From JABCPH02 sp963524305 (GTDB lineage Bacteria > Fusobacteriota > Fusobacteriia > Fusobacteriales > Leptotrichiaceae): a stretch of 50,408 nucleotides of DNA. Position 1 is the first letter of the stretch, and each line of letters opens with the position of its first letter. The stretch spans positions 1 through 50,408 of the forward strand of contig CAURGH010000014.1 of assembly GCA_963524305.1 (NCBI GenBank), in the 5' to 3' direction. The notes under the pieces were generated by a model. It was not told the DNA's origin and ran no database searches. It saw nothing but the letters and a program-made list of their open reading frames with translations. Positions 9,355 to 18,517 of the stretch are shown piece after piece. The translations under genes and the position numbers were made by a program.

Positions 9355-10674
9355 CTAGTAAGCACTGTTTTTTCTATTAAATACAATATCAATTGGACAT
9401 CCTTCAAATCCAAAATACTCTCTTAATTTATTTTCAATATATCTTTGATACGAAAAATGGATTAAATCTGGATTGTTTGAGAAAAATGCAAATTTTGGTG
9501 GTGCTTGACTCACTTGAGTCGCATAATTTATCTTAACTGCTCTACCTTTTCTCGTAGGAACAGGATTTTGTGCAATTATTTCTGATAAAATTTGATTTAA
9601 TAATCCAGTTGTTATTTTCTTATGATATTCTTCGTTAATAAATCTCGCTTGCTCTAAAATATTTATTGTTCTTTTTCCAGTCAACGCTGATATTGTCACA
9701 ATCGGCGCATAATCTAAAAATGACAAATCTGCTTTTACCAACTCAGTAAATTCCTTCACGCTATTATTATTTTTTTCAATTAAATCCCATTTATTAACTG
9801 CAATAATAATTGGTTTTCTCTCTTCATAAATCAATCCTGCAACTCTTTTATCTTGATCTGTCAACAACTCTGTCGCATCTAACATTAATACACAAACATC
9901 TGCTCTTTTTATTGATTTTACCGCTCTCAAAACACTGTAATATTCTATTGAATCCTCAACTTTTGATTTTCTTCTAATTCCAGCCGTATCAATCAATGTG
10001 AATTTGTCCCCATCATATTTCAAACTTGAATCAATAGCATCTCTAGTCGTTCCTGCTATATCACTTACAATTGAACGTTCTTCATTCAATAATTTATTTA
10101 CTAATGAAGATTTCCCAGCATTTGGTCTTCCCAAAATCGCTATTTTCAAACTTTCTTCTTCCTCAATCTCTTTTTCATCATCAAATTTTTGAACTACTGC
10201 ATCTAGCAAATCACCTAAATTAGTTTTATGTTCTCCAGAAATTCCAATAACTTCCTCAAATCCTAATGCATAAAATTCCAAAATATTTTCTTGGTCTTTC
10301 ATATAATTATCAATTTTGTTAACGGCTACAACTACTTTTTTATCCTGTTTTCTCAACACATTTGCTACATCTTCATCTAACCCAGTAATTCCAGCTTTTC
10401 CATCTACTAAGAAAATTATTACATCAGCTTCATCAATAGCTACTTGAGCCTGTTGCTTAATTTTACTCATCATAAAATCATTTGTTCTTGGTTCAAGTCC
10501 ACCTGTATCAACTAATAAAAATTCTTTCCCTGACCACTCTGTTTCTCTATAAAGTCTATCTCTTGTTACCCCTGGCTCATTTTTAACAATTGACAACCTA
10601 TCTCCTATCAATTTGTTAAATAACGTTGATTTCCCCACATTCGGTCTCCCGACGATTGCGACTACTTGTTTCAT
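9355..10674 (-). CDS. der: ribosome biogenesis GTPase Der (EngA)
   Basis: A 439-residue double GTPase needed for 50S ribosome assembly. Two tandem G domains are clear: the first with GRPNVGKST (9-17), DTGG (56-59) and NKID (119-122); the second with GRPNAGKSS (182-190), DTAGIRRKSK and NKWD. A C-terminal KH-like domain ends in the usual EGCPIDIVFNRK. Length and order match the family. A TAGGAGG ribosome binding site precedes the ATG at 10674. It is followed closely by the AI-2E-type exporter. Confidence 0.97.
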   Translation of the reverse strand: MKQVVAIVGRPNVGKSTLFNKLIGDRLSIVKNEPGVTRDRLYRETEWSGKEFLLVDTGGLEPRTNDFMMSKIKQQAQVAIDEADVIIFLVDGKAGITGLDEDVANVLRKQDKKVVVAVNKIDNYMKDQENILEFYALGFEEVIGISGEHKTNLGDLLDAVVQKFDDEKEIEEEESLKIAILGRPNAGKSSLVNKLLNEERSIVSDIAGTTRDAIDSSLKYDGDKFTLIDTAGIRRKSKVEDSIEYYSVLRAVKSIKRADVCVLMLDATELLTDQDKRVAGLIYEERKPIIIAVNKWDLIEKNNNSVKEFTELVKADLSFLDYAPIVTISALTGKRTINILEQARFINEEYHKKITTGLLNQILSEIIAQNPVPTRKGRAVKINYATQVSQAPPKFAFFSNNPDLIHFSYQRYIENKLREYFGFEGCPIDIVFNRKNSAY

Positions 10675-10861
10675 TTTTTCCTCCTAAAATTATTTATATC
10701 TTTTTTGATTTTTTTTGTTACTATGTATTTTACTATTTTTTTTAATTTTTCACAACAAAATTTTTCTTGAAAATTCAATTATTGTTATCACTTCATATTT
10801 TTTCAATTTTCCAAATATAATATTTTTCTACACCACAATTATATGCTTAATCTAAAAATAC

Positions 10862-11452
10862 CTAAAATTTTATCACTATCAACTTTGGCATTCCATTTAA
10901 TTTTTCTTCGATTTCCGCATTTGCACTAATTTTCATGGTAACTCTGTCTGCATAATTTTTTTCTAAAATCTCAATATTGTACAAATTTTGATTCGCATTT
11001 AAAAAGGCTTCAATTTCTGAAGTATATTCATAGTCATAATCAATTATAAATGTTGATTTTTCTATGTATTCTATAATCTCAGCTTCATTTACTGCTAATT
11101 TTGCTGTTTTTGCATAATTTCTTATTAAACCGCCGGCACCTAGCTTTATACCACCGAAATATCTTGTCGCGACTAAAGCTACATTATATACATTTAAAAT
11201 ATTTAATATTTCTGCCATTGGTTTTCCTGCTGTGTTTGTCGGCTCTCCATCATCATTATACTTGAAATATTCTTGTCCATTTTCGATTACTCGATAAAGT
11301 GGCACATTATGTGTGGCATTTGGGTGCATTTCTTTTATTCCATTTATAAATTTTTCTGCTTCCCTTACTGTTGAAACTGGCTTTATATACCCTATAAATT
11401 TCGATTTTTTCTCCTCAAATTCAATTATTGTTTCTTTTGCTACTGTATTCAA
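10862..11452 (-). CDS. yigZ: YigZ/IMPACT family protein
   Basis: A 196-residue cytoplasmic protein of the YigZ/IMPACT family. Signature stretches are EFEEKKSKFIGYIKPV near the N-terminus, DDGEPTNTAGKPM (about 66-78) and YFGGIKLGAGGLIRNYAKTA (about 97-116), followed by the DUF1949-type C-terminal domain. Its biochemical role is unclear, although eukaryotic IMPACT inhibits the Gcn2 kinase. The start codon is TTG at 11452, with GGAGG upstream. The next in-frame ATG would delete the conserved N-terminus, so TTG is almost certainly real. It stands alone between two intergenic gaps. Confidence 0.92.
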   Translation of the reverse strand: MNTVAKETIIEFEEKKSKFIGYIKPVSTVREAEKFINGIKEMHPNATHNVPLYRVIENGQEYFKYNDDGEPTNTAGKPMAEILNILNVYNVALVATRYFGGIKLGAGGLIRNYAKTAKLAVNEAEIIEYIEKSTFIIDYDYEYTSEIEAFLNANQNLYNIEILEKNYADRVTMKISANAEIEEKLNGMPKLIVIKF

Positions 11453-11527
11453 ATTTTTACCTCCTCACTTTTTTGAAATTTTCAAAACTACGAATATTTT
11501 ATTTTATAACAGCTAATAAAAATAAAT

Positions 11528-11567
11528 CTCAGATAACCTATTTTCAAGTAAATTAAGTATATCTGAG
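11528..11567 (-). terminator. terminator of the exported 159-residue protein gene
   Basis: The stem CTCAGATA (11528-11535) / TATCTGAG (11560-11567) lies about 95 bp downstream of the gene ending at 11663. T-rich sequence follows on both strands, so it may also work in the other direction. Confidence 0.55.
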
Positions 11568-11662
11568 TTTTTATTTTATGGTAAATTTTTCAATAAATAA
11601 TAAAATCCACAATCATTCTATTTATCTATCTTACCTCATATCTAATATTATTTCAAAAAATT

Positions 11663-12142
11663 TTATTGAATAGTCACATATTCTTCTAATTGCTGATATT
11701 TCTTCGTTTTAACAAATTCTTTTTGCATTTTTTCATAATCTGCATCTGTTAATTTTTTAGCATCTTCGCCATTAGAATATGAACTCTTCATAAATAACGC
11801 TAATTCAACCACTTGAAAAGCCTCTTTATCCTCATCATAGTTATCTTTTAACACTTTTTCAGAAACTTTTGCATTTTCAATATCATTTATGTAATCTTCA
11901 AACATTTTCTTCTTATTCCCTGTTTCTAAATATTTTTCAGATTTCTCCATAAATTTTTTCAAAACATCAGCATATTCTTGACTATTTAATTCTTTCTCAA
12001 CCTTTTTACCAGTTGTACCTTTTCTTACAACAACTGTATTTTTCATATTTTTTCGCACTTCAGTTTTTCTTAAAGATTTTGCACTTCCTAAAAAACTTAT
12101 ACTTGCGATGACCAATCCCAATGTAATTACTTTTTTCAACAT
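11663..12142 (-). CDS. exported hypothetical protein
   Basis: A 159-residue protein not recognised as a known family. It begins with a signal peptide (LKKVITLGLVIASISFLGSA, probable cut after SAKS) and continues as a lysine/glutamate-rich helical protein, so it should sit in the periplasm. The start is the ATG at 12142, with AAAGGAGAG upstream. Part of it (SEKYLETG..DYINDIENAKVSEKVL..DNY) resembles the C-terminal part of the protein encoded next upstream (DYINNILGEKVSNEML-DYN), so it may be a shortened member of the same local family. Expressed last in a three-gene set. Confidence 0.7.
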   Translation of the reverse strand: MLKKVITLGLVIASISFLGSAKSLRKTEVRKNMKNTVVVRKGTTGKKVEKELNSQEYADVLKKFMEKSEKYLETGNKKKMFEDYINDIENAKVSEKVLKDNYDEDKEAFQVVELALFMKSSYSNGEDAKKLTDADYEKMQKEFVKTKKYQQLEEYVTIQ

Positions 12143-12239
12143 TTTAAACTCTCCTTTAATTCCCATTATTCGACAATCTGTCAAAATTCTCTGTAAATTA
12201 ATAGTTATGATATCATAAAACAAAATAATTTTCTAGCAT

Positions 12240-13130
12240 TTATTTTAAAAATTCTTCTAAAAATTTGTTATCTTCTTTCATTTTAGCTCTAACTTTTTTA
12301 GCAATTGGACTCACATCCAATATTTTATAATTTTCTTTCATAAGCGTTTTATCTTCTAGCTTATCATTTATTCCTAAAATACTGAAAAATAATACCATTT
12401 CTTTCTGAAAATTATAATCAAGCATTTCATTAGAAACTTTTTCACCTAAAATATTATTTATGTAATCACTAACAGCTTTTGCATATTCCTTTTTATCCGA
12501 ATCTATCATTGACTTACTCAAATAATAAGTCAGTTTTAACCCTCTGTACTCCTCATCCGACATTCTATACATATCACGAATTTTTTTATCAGATAAACTA
12601 TTCAACACATTTTCTAAAATCTTTTTTTTCTTATTTTCATCTTTTTCTTGAGAAGCATCTAAAATTTTCAACATAAAGCTATCTCCATATCTAGCTTTTA
12701 CCTTTTCATAATATTCTTTTTTCTTTTTTGTGTCATTCATAGCATCATAATATCTGTATGTTAAAAGCAATTGATCATATTCATATGGATTATATTTTAC
12801 ATACTCATCCAAATATTTTTTCGCTTTAGTCAAGTCTTTTTTAGAACCTACCAAATATAAATTTATTAATTTCCCTAAAACTACATAATTTTTATTATTT
12901 TTACTCAATAAATTTTCTAAGTCTTTTTTCTGAGCCTCAAGAGCTTTTTCATCATTTACAAATTGAGGCGAATCTCTTAAATCATAATCTATTTTTATTG
13001 TACTATTTATAATATCTCTGTTTGCACCTATTTTTGTTAAATCACTTCGTATTATTTCCTTTTTTGTATACGCGTTTCCTACGACACCTCCAAAAATAAA
13101 AAGCATCGTAACCGCTAATTTCTTCTTCAT
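12240..13130 (-). CDS. exported helical-repeat hypothetical protein, paralogue 2
   Basis: A 296-residue protein of unknown function. It has a signal peptide (MKKKLAVTMLFIFGGVVGNAY) followed by mainly alpha-helical sequence with TPR-like spacing. It is a clear tandem paralogue of its upstream neighbour: KIGANRDIINSTIKIDYDLRD against KIGVSQKIIDETIKLDFEIRD, YNPYEYDQ against YTPYEYEK, and LKLTYYLSK against MKLTYYLNR. The chosen ATG (13130) gives a good signal peptide but only a weak GGG ribosome binding site. The frame is open up to 13190 and overlaps the upstream gene's end, so translational coupling is possible. Confidence 0.7.
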   Translation of the reverse strand: MKKKLAVTMLFIFGGVVGNAYTKKEIIRSDLTKIGANRDIINSTIKIDYDLRDSPQFVNDEKALEAQKKDLENLLSKNNKNYVVLGKLINLYLVGSKKDLTKAKKYLDEYVKYNPYEYDQLLLTYRYYDAMNDTKKKKEYYEKVKARYGDSFMLKILDASQEKDENKKKKILENVLNSLSDKKIRDMYRMSDEEYRGLKLTYYLSKSMIDSDKKEYAKAVSDYINNILGEKVSNEMLDYNFQKEMVLFFSILGINDKLEDKTLMKENYKILDVSPIAKKVRAKMKEDNKFLEEFLK

Positions 13131-13165
13131 TCTATATCCCAAAACTCCCTTATCTCCTTTAATTT

Positions 13166-14098
13166 CTATACCTTCATTATCTGATTCCATAATTCATTCA
13201 TTTCCAAACTGAAAACTTTATTTAAAAATTCTGAATCTTTATCAGTCTCTTCCTTAATTCTTTTAGAAATCCGTGTTTGCTCTAATTTTTCAGCATTTTC
13301 CTCACGCAATCCTATATTTTGAATTTCTTCATTCATTATTGTAACATTAAAAAATAAAATTACCTCTGCTCGTAAATTGTAATCTTCTACTTCTTTACTA
13401 ACATTCATAGAAGCCACTTCTTTTAAGTATTCCTCGACTCCTTTTTCAATCTCACCTTTATTATAATGATCTTTCAGTCGATTCAAATAATATGTCAATT
13501 TCATAAAATAAAAAGCTTCATCAGAAAGACCAACCTCTTTTCTAAAGCTCTCTTTTTCCATCAAACTCAATACTTTTTTTGTCAAAATTTCACGTTCATT
13601 TACATCTTCAGTTTGATACAATTTTATCAATTCCCAAATGGGTTTGTTTTTATACTTTTTCTCTAGCTCAGTCATATATTTATTAAATTCTTCTAAATTA
13701 CCGATTCCTCGATAATACACCATTTTTGAAAAAATCTTCTCATATTCGTAAGGCGTATATTGCACAAATAAATCTAAATATTTTTCATAATTTGAACCGA
13801 TTTTTGACTCAAAAATCGTTATTAATGCTTGTGAAACTATATAATTTCTTTTATCTTTATCCAAAAGAGCTTCCAATTTTTTTACTCTCTCATTAATAAC
13901 ATTCTCATCATTCTCAAATGTTATCGTATCTCTTATTTCAAAATCTAATTTTATAGTTTCATCTATTATTTTTTGACTCACTCCGATTTTCGATAAAGTT
14001 TCTTGTATTTTCTCCTTTTGAGAAAATGCACTCAATTCAAGATTGGCTAACAGAAATACCGTCATTACCAATAGCGTCGTCCTTTTTATCTTAATCAC
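13166..14098 (-). CDS. exported helical-repeat hypothetical protein, paralogue 1
   Basis: A 310-residue protein of unknown function with an N-terminal signal peptide (KIKRTT, then hydrophobic residues up to LSAFS) and a helical body rich in charged residues. It is the first of the tandem pair (see the neighbour beginning at 13130). The start is uncertain: the frame opens with GTG at 14098, but the AAGGAA ribosome binding site sits almost directly against it. TTG (residue 10) and ATG (residue 12) are alternatives that would shorten the signal peptide and remove its positive charges. It follows the site-2 protease gene after 29 bp. Confidence 0.68.
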   Translation of the reverse strand: MIKIKRTTLLVMTVFLLANLELSAFSQKEKIQETLSKIGVSQKIIDETIKLDFEIRDTITFENDENVINERVKKLEALLDKDKRNYIVSQALITIFESKIGSNYEKYLDLFVQYTPYEYEKIFSKMVYYRGIGNLEEFNKYMTELEKKYKNKPIWELIKLYQTEDVNEREILTKKVLSLMEKESFRKEVGLSDEAFYFMKLTYYLNRLKDHYNKGEIEKGVEEYLKEVASMNVSKEVEDYNLRAEVILFFNVTIMNEEIQNIGLREENAEKLEQTRISKRIKEETDKDSEFLNKVFSLEMNELWNQIMKV

Positions 14099-14127
14099 TT
14101 CCTTTTTTCTTTCTTATCTAATCACAA

Positions 14128-14889
14128 TTACATCAATTCCAACTCTATATTTACATTCATCAATTTTAAACAAAATGTTAAAATTTTTGAAAATACATTT
14201 GCAAAAATTCCTGAATAAACAAAACAGAACACTATTACTATTCCATAATTCTCTATTTTATTATAGAAATTTTTTATTTTTTCTCCCGATATTGAATATA
14301 ATATTCTCCCACCATCTAGTGGTGTCACAGGTATCAAATTAAAAATTGCTAATGATAAATTTATTACTAAAGCATATGTCGCTATCGTTATTATCATATT
14401 ACTTGGCGTTAAAAATTCAACACTTATTTTTAAAACGATTAAAGCTATTATCACTAAAATAAAATTCATAACAACTCCAGCAATCGCCACACAAAATAAT
14501 CCCAATCTATGCGGTTTCAATGCTGAAAAATCAACTGGAACAGGCTTCAACCACCCAATCAAAAATTTTGAACCACTGAGTAATATTAAAATTGGTAACA
14601 TCATTCCTGCAAAATCCAAATGCTTAATCGGATTCAACGTTATTCTACCTGCATCCTTCGCTGTACTATCTCCAAATTTATAAGCCACATAGCCATGAGC
14701 CACTTCATGAAATGTAACCGACAAAATGAAAACAATTATTGCAATCACAATATCACACGAAATCCCCATACTAAATACACTCATATATAAAAGTACTACA
14801 AGTATTAACAAAAAAAAGCAAAATTTCAATTTCGTGTACTCAGGATTCAATATTTTAAATTTTTCATAATAATTTTTTATCTTTTTCAT
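14128..14889 (-). CDS. site-2 protease family (M50) membrane metalloprotease
   Basis: A 253-residue membrane protein with six or so hydrophobic segments. The zinc site is intact: HEVAH at H61/E62/H65 in one membrane helix, and the second motif NLIPVTPLDGGR with the third ligand Asp near residue 190. This is the compact group of M50 peptidases without a PDZ domain, which cut within the membrane. The substrate is unknown. The start at 14889 has AAGGAAA upstream and a TATAAT box (minus strand, about 14931-14936) without a good -35. The two exported paralogues directly downstream could be part of the same transcript. Confidence 0.9.
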   Translation of the reverse strand: MKKIKNYYEKFKILNPEYTKLKFCFFLLILVVLLYMSVFSMGISCDIVIAIIVFILSVTFHEVAHGYVAYKFGDSTAKDAGRITLNPIKHLDFAGMMLPILILLSGSKFLIGWLKPVPVDFSALKPHRLGLFCVAIAGVVMNFILVIIALIVLKISVEFLTPSNMIITIATYALVINLSLAIFNLIPVTPLDGGRILYSISGEKIKNFYNKIENYGIVIVFCFVYSGIFANVFSKILTFCLKLMNVNIELELM

Positions 14890-15239
14890 ACGTTTCCTTC
14901 CAAATGTTTTCCGTATGGTTTATTATATCATACTTTTTATTTTTTTTCTTGTTTTTTTTAAAGTTTTCCTTTTTTTCTCTTACGATTATCTTTAAAACAT
15001 TTGTAGCAGCACTTTGTATTTTTTTCAGTTTTGTACTTCATAAAAATCAACAAATTTTTATTTTTAAAGGCTTCAACAAATTTTTTTATAGTAAAAAAAT
15101 GAAGCTAATCCATAAAATATAATCCATTATAAATATATTTTTGCTTTTAATAATTTTAAAAAATTATTTATAATTCAAATATTTTTATGAAATAACTTCA
15201 CTTATATAATTTATTTTTTAATTATTCTTTAATTATTTT
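14890..15239. other. intergenic region, AT-rich
   Basis: No gene was found. A plus-strand open frame in it is low-complexity Phe-rich translation of T-runs with no ribosome binding site. There is an inverted repeat GGCTTCA/TGAAGCT (about 15070-15104) with inner T7/A7 arms, which may end the S1 transcript. The -10 of the M50 gene lies near the left end. Confidence 0.5.
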
Positions 15240-17054
15240 TTAATTAGATTCTCCAACTCCATAAATTTTCAATAATTCTTCCATTTCTTCTTTTTCTTCC
15301 ATTTCAGCAACTTTTCTTACTGATAAAACAATTGATTTTTTTCTCTCATTTTCTTCAATAATAATCGCTTCAACTTCATCTCCCACAGAGAATTTTTCAG
15401 AAATATCTTTTAAGAATTCTTTTGTTAATTCTTTTTTAGGAATAATTCCATTAAATCTGTCAGTCAATTTAACTAAAACAAAATTTTCTTGGATTTCAAC
15501 TATTTTCACAGTTAATTTATTTCCTTTTTTGTATAGAGCTGTAACTTCTTTCCAAGGAGAAGTTGTTAACTGCTTGATACTTCCTGCTAATTTTTTCTCA
15601 GCTTTATCAAATGAAATCACTTTGAATTCTACTGTATCACCTTTTTTATAAACTTTTTCTTCTTTTCTATCCCAAGAAAACTCGTTTTTGTGAATAAATA
15701 CTTCAATTCCTTCTTCCAATTCCACAAAAATTCCATATTCTTGAATATTTCTTATTTTTCCTGAAAGAGTAGAATTAAAATCATAATTATCTTCTATTTT
15801 TTCCCATTTATCGTCTAATAATGCTTTCGAACTCAACGAAACTCTATTTTTTTCATCATTAAAGTCGATTATTTTAAATTTAATAATATCTCCAACATTG
15901 TATTTTGATGTTAAATTTGTTACTTTTCTGTAAGAAATATCCGAAATGTGTAACAATCCTTCAATATCTTTTTCAAGCGAAACTAATATTCCAAAATCAA
16001 ATACTTCTGTAATCGGTCTTTCCAACACTTCACCAATTTGGTATTTTTCTTTCACTTTCTCCCAAGGATTTTCTTCCAATTGTTTTACACTTAATTTAAC
16101 ATTTTTTCTATCTTCTTCAATTTGAATAATTTTAGCTTCAATTTTGTCATTTACATTATAGTTTTTCAACGCTTTTGCACCATTATGCCAAGCCAATTCA
16201 GAAACATGTACAAATCCATTATTTCCATCAACAGACACAATCAATCCAAAATCAAGAATTTCTTTAACTTCTGCAGTTACTACATCGCCTACTTTATGAG
16301 AACTCAAGAAAATTTCCCATGGATCTTGCGATAATTGTTTAATACTTAATTTCAATTTATGTTTTTCACTATCTTTTTCAATAATTTTCGCACTAACTTC
16401 TTCACCAATTCCAAATCTTTCAACTAAATCATTAACTTGATCCCATGAAACTTCTGAAATATGCACAAATCCAGTTGTTACTCCTAAATCCAAGATTACT
16501 CCAAAATCAAGAACTTCTTTAACTTTTCCAGTTACTACATCGCCTTCATTTATCGAATCAAAATATTCTTGTTCTTCTACTTTTACTAAATCTGTTCTTG
16601 AAACAGTAATACTCTTTTTCGTTTTTTCTTTTATTATAAATTTGAATTCTTTTCCTGTATAATCTACATTTTTATCAAAACTTGACAATGAAAATGGCAA
16701 AAAAGCATTGTTTTTCCCAACTTTTACATTGTATCCACCTTTAATTTTTTTATCCACTTTTCCTGTCACAATTTCATTTACTTCATACGACGCAAATTCT
16801 CTCTCTTTATCAAGCACAAATTTAGAGACAATTATATTCTCTTCATCTTCTCTCAAAACCTTAACTTCTACAGTATCTCCAACATTAAAGTCTTTTATTT
16901 CACTACTTATAATTCTTCCTTCTTTTTTTGAACCTAAATCTAAGTATGAATATTCCAACTCTTTTCTAGTAATTATACCTTCAACGATATCTCCTGATTT
17001 TTTTTCTTCTGGTAAGAAATCATCTAACATTTGCTCAAAATTAAAATCTTCCAT
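15240..17054 (-). CDS. rpsA: ribosomal protein S1-like RNA-binding protein, seven S1 repeats
   Basis: A 604-residue protein made of seven consecutive S1 (OB-fold) domains, at roughly 18-76, 92-155, 170-242, 254-328, 342-412, 425-500 and 510-590. Repeats 3-5 carry the canonical FG.lv.l...GfvHiSe pattern. In other bacteria S1 helps the 30S subunit bind mRNA. Six repeats is the commonest full-length form, so seven is slightly long. No ribosome binding site lies near the ATG at 17054, a trait shared with E. coli rpsA, but a well-placed AAAGGAG (17099-17105) precedes a tiny TTG-started frame that ends 8 nt before the ATG. It lies after the HPr gene. Confidence 0.88.
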   Translation of the reverse strand: MEDFNFEQMLDDFLPEEKKSGDIVEGIITRKELEYSYLDLGSKKEGRIISSEIKDFNVGDTVEVKVLREDEENIIVSKFVLDKEREFASYEVNEIVTGKVDKKIKGGYNVKVGKNNAFLPFSLSSFDKNVDYTGKEFKFIIKEKTKKSITVSRTDLVKVEEQEYFDSINEGDVVTGKVKEVLDFGVILDLGVTTGFVHISEVSWDQVNDLVERFGIGEEVSAKIIEKDSEKHKLKLSIKQLSQDPWEIFLSSHKVGDVVTAEVKEILDFGLIVSVDGNNGFVHVSELAWHNGAKALKNYNVNDKIEAKIIQIEEDRKNVKLSVKQLEENPWEKVKEKYQIGEVLERPITEVFDFGILVSLEKDIEGLLHISDISYRKVTNLTSKYNVGDIIKFKIIDFNDEKNRVSLSSKALLDDKWEKIEDNYDFNSTLSGKIRNIQEYGIFVELEEGIEVFIHKNEFSWDRKEEKVYKKGDTVEFKVISFDKAEKKLAGSIKQLTTSPWKEVTALYKKGNKLTVKIVEIQENFVLVKLTDRFNGIIPKKELTKEFLKDISEKFSVGDEVEAIIIEENERKKSIVLSVRKVAEMEEKEEMEELLKIYGVGESN

Positions 17055-17062
17055 GCTGTTAT

Positions 17063-17092
17063 TTAGAAATTATTAAAATTTATTTTTAACAA
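17063..17092 (-). CDS. possible 9-codon leader minicistron of the S1 gene
   Basis: TTG (17090-17092) lies 6 nt after AAAGGAG (17099-17105) and opens nine codons (M-L-K-I-N-F-N-N-F) ending with TAA at 17063. The S1 ATG is 8 nt further on, in another frame and with no ribosome binding site of its own. Translational coupling is a reasonable idea. The element is very short and could be chance. Confidence 0.3.
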   Translation of the reverse strand: MLKINFNNF

Positions 17093-17219
17093 TTTCTTCT
17101 CCTTTCTCTGTTTATTTTTCTAATTTTATTTATAAAATTTTATTTTCCCCCTATATTTTTAAATTTTTCAAAAAATGTATATTTTTAATTATCTTCTTTC
17201 ATTTCAAATCTCCAAAAAT

Positions 17220-17489
17220 TTACTCTTCAAAAAATTTATCAACTTCTATCAATTTTTGCAAATTTTCCAATAATTCGTTTTCATCCTCGCCATCAGCAAT
17301 TAACGTAAGTTTTTCGCCTTGCTCAGCTCCCAAAGTCATTATTCCAAAAACATTTTTGGCATCAACTTCTTCATCTTTTCTTTTGATTTTCAACGTTGAT
17401 TTATATTTTTTTGCTAAACGTGCAATTAATGTTGCAGGTCTCGCATGAACACCTTGCTCATTTTTGATTTCCACTTCTAATATTTTCAT
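17220..17489 (-). CDS. ptsH: phosphocarrier protein HPr
   Basis: An 89-residue HPr of the sugar phosphotransferase system, which passes phosphate from enzyme I to EIIA proteins. The active-site histidine is H15 in GVHARPAT. The position of the regulatory serine of Firmicutes HPr is asparagine here (N46 in AKNVFGIMTLG), so HPr-kinase control at this site is not expected. The start is the ATG at 17489 with AGGGG upstream. An upstream in-frame extension (to 17573) would run through the promoter and is rejected. Transcribed from a strong promoter at 17545-17573. Enzyme I is not adjacent. Confidence 0.95.
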   Translation of the reverse strand: MKILEVEIKNEQGVHARPATLIARLAKKYKSTLKIKRKDEEVDAKNVFGIMTLGAEQGEKLTLIADGEDENELLENLQKLIEVDKFFEE

Positions 17490-17544
17490 AAATAAATCAA
17501 CCCCTTTTTTTAACTTATCTTTGAAATTCTTGGTTCTTCTCTTA

Positions 17545-17573
17545 ATTATACCATATGTAATGCCATATTTCAA
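17545..17573 (-). promoter_or_regulatory. ptsH promoter
   Basis: Minus strand: TTGAAA (17568-17573), 17-nt spacer, TATAAT (17545-17550), about 55 bp upstream of the HPr start. Confidence 0.8.
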
Positions 17574-17652
17574 TTTTTTACAATTTTTTCGATAATCAAA
17601 TTTTATAAATGAATTTCTACATTGTATTTTACTAAATTAATAAAACTAATTT

Positions 17653-17690
17653 AAAAAAAGCAAGGACTATAAAAATGCCCTTGCAAAAAA
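17653..17690 (-). terminator. gpmA terminator
   Basis: The stem GCAAGG (17660-17665) / CCTTGC (17679-17684) is flanked by A7 on the left and A7 on the right. On the minus strand the hairpin is followed by a run of T. It lies about 20 bp after the gpmA stop. Confidence 0.8.
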
Positions 17691-17709
17691 ACTATTTTAT
17701 TTATTTCGA

Positions 17710-18396
17710 TTAAAATGAATCTGGTGATGAAACTACGTTCAAGTTTTCATCTATTTCAAAAATTAATGGTTTTCCAGTTGTTAAGTTTAATTTCAAGATA
17801 TCTTCATCTGAAATATTTAACAAATATTTTATTAATGCTCTCAAACTGTTTCCATGAGCTGCTACAATAACATTTTTACCTTCTTTTAAGCTTTTTGAAA
17901 TATCTGAATGCCAGTAAGGTAACACTCTTGCGATTGTATCTTTCAAACTTTCTCCAAGTGGTGCTTCTTCATCAGTTAAATCAGCATATCTTCTGTCTGA
18001 TTTTGGATAATATTCACTTGATTTGTCAATTGCAGGTGGTGCAACATCAAAACTTCTTCTCCAAATAAGAACTTGATCGTCTCCATATTTTTTAGCAGTT
18101 TCTGCTTTGTTTAATCCTTGTAATGCACCATAGTGTCTTTCATTCAATCTCCAAGATTTATAAATTGGAATATACAATTCATCCAATTCTTCCAAAACAT
18201 AATTTAAAGTTTTAATAGCTCTTTTTAAGTAAGATGTGTAAGCAACATCGAAAACTAATCCTTTTTCTCTTAATGCTTTCCCTCCTGCTTTTGCTTCTTC
18301 AACTCCTTTAGGACTCAAATCCACATCTTTCCAACCAGTAAATTTGTTTTCCAAATTCCATTGGCTTTCACCATGTCTGATTAATACTAATTTCAT
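17710..18396 (-). CDS. gpmA: 2,3-bisphosphoglycerate-dependent phosphoglycerate mutase
   Basis: A 228-residue glycolytic enzyme that interconverts 3- and 2-phosphoglycerate. The phosphohistidine motif LIRHGES has H8 as the phosphate acceptor, and the second histidine is in AAHGNSLRAL. ERHYGALQGLNK and RRSFDVAPP are typical of the cofactor-dependent family. Full length. The start is the ATG at 18396 with AGGAGG directly upstream; the longer in-frame reading to 18438 lacks one. It has its own terminator. pgk, an adjacent step in glycolysis, is elsewhere in this window but not linked. Confidence 0.97.
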   Translation of the reverse strand: MKLVLIRHGESQWNLENKFTGWKDVDLSPKGVEEAKAGGKALREKGLVFDVAYTSYLKRAIKTLNYVLEELDELYIPIYKSWRLNERHYGALQGLNKAETAKKYGDDQVLIWRRSFDVAPPAIDKSSEYYPKSDRRYADLTDEEAPLGESLKDTIARVLPYWHSDISKSLKEGKNVIVAAHGNSLRALIKYLLNISDEDILKLNLTTGKPLIFEIDENLNVVSSPDSF

Positions 18397-18517
18397 AAGT
18401 TTCCTCCTTAAAATAATATTTTTATTAATGTCACTCATTTTATGCTTAAAAACATAAACATATTGTGTTATTCATAAACTTTTTTTATTTGATAGTAGAT
18501 TAGTTTTAAAAAACTAA

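Noticed and set aside
14904..15122. Plus-strand open frame of 72 codons
   Set aside because: Phe/Ile-rich translation of T-runs, no ribosome binding site, no promoter.
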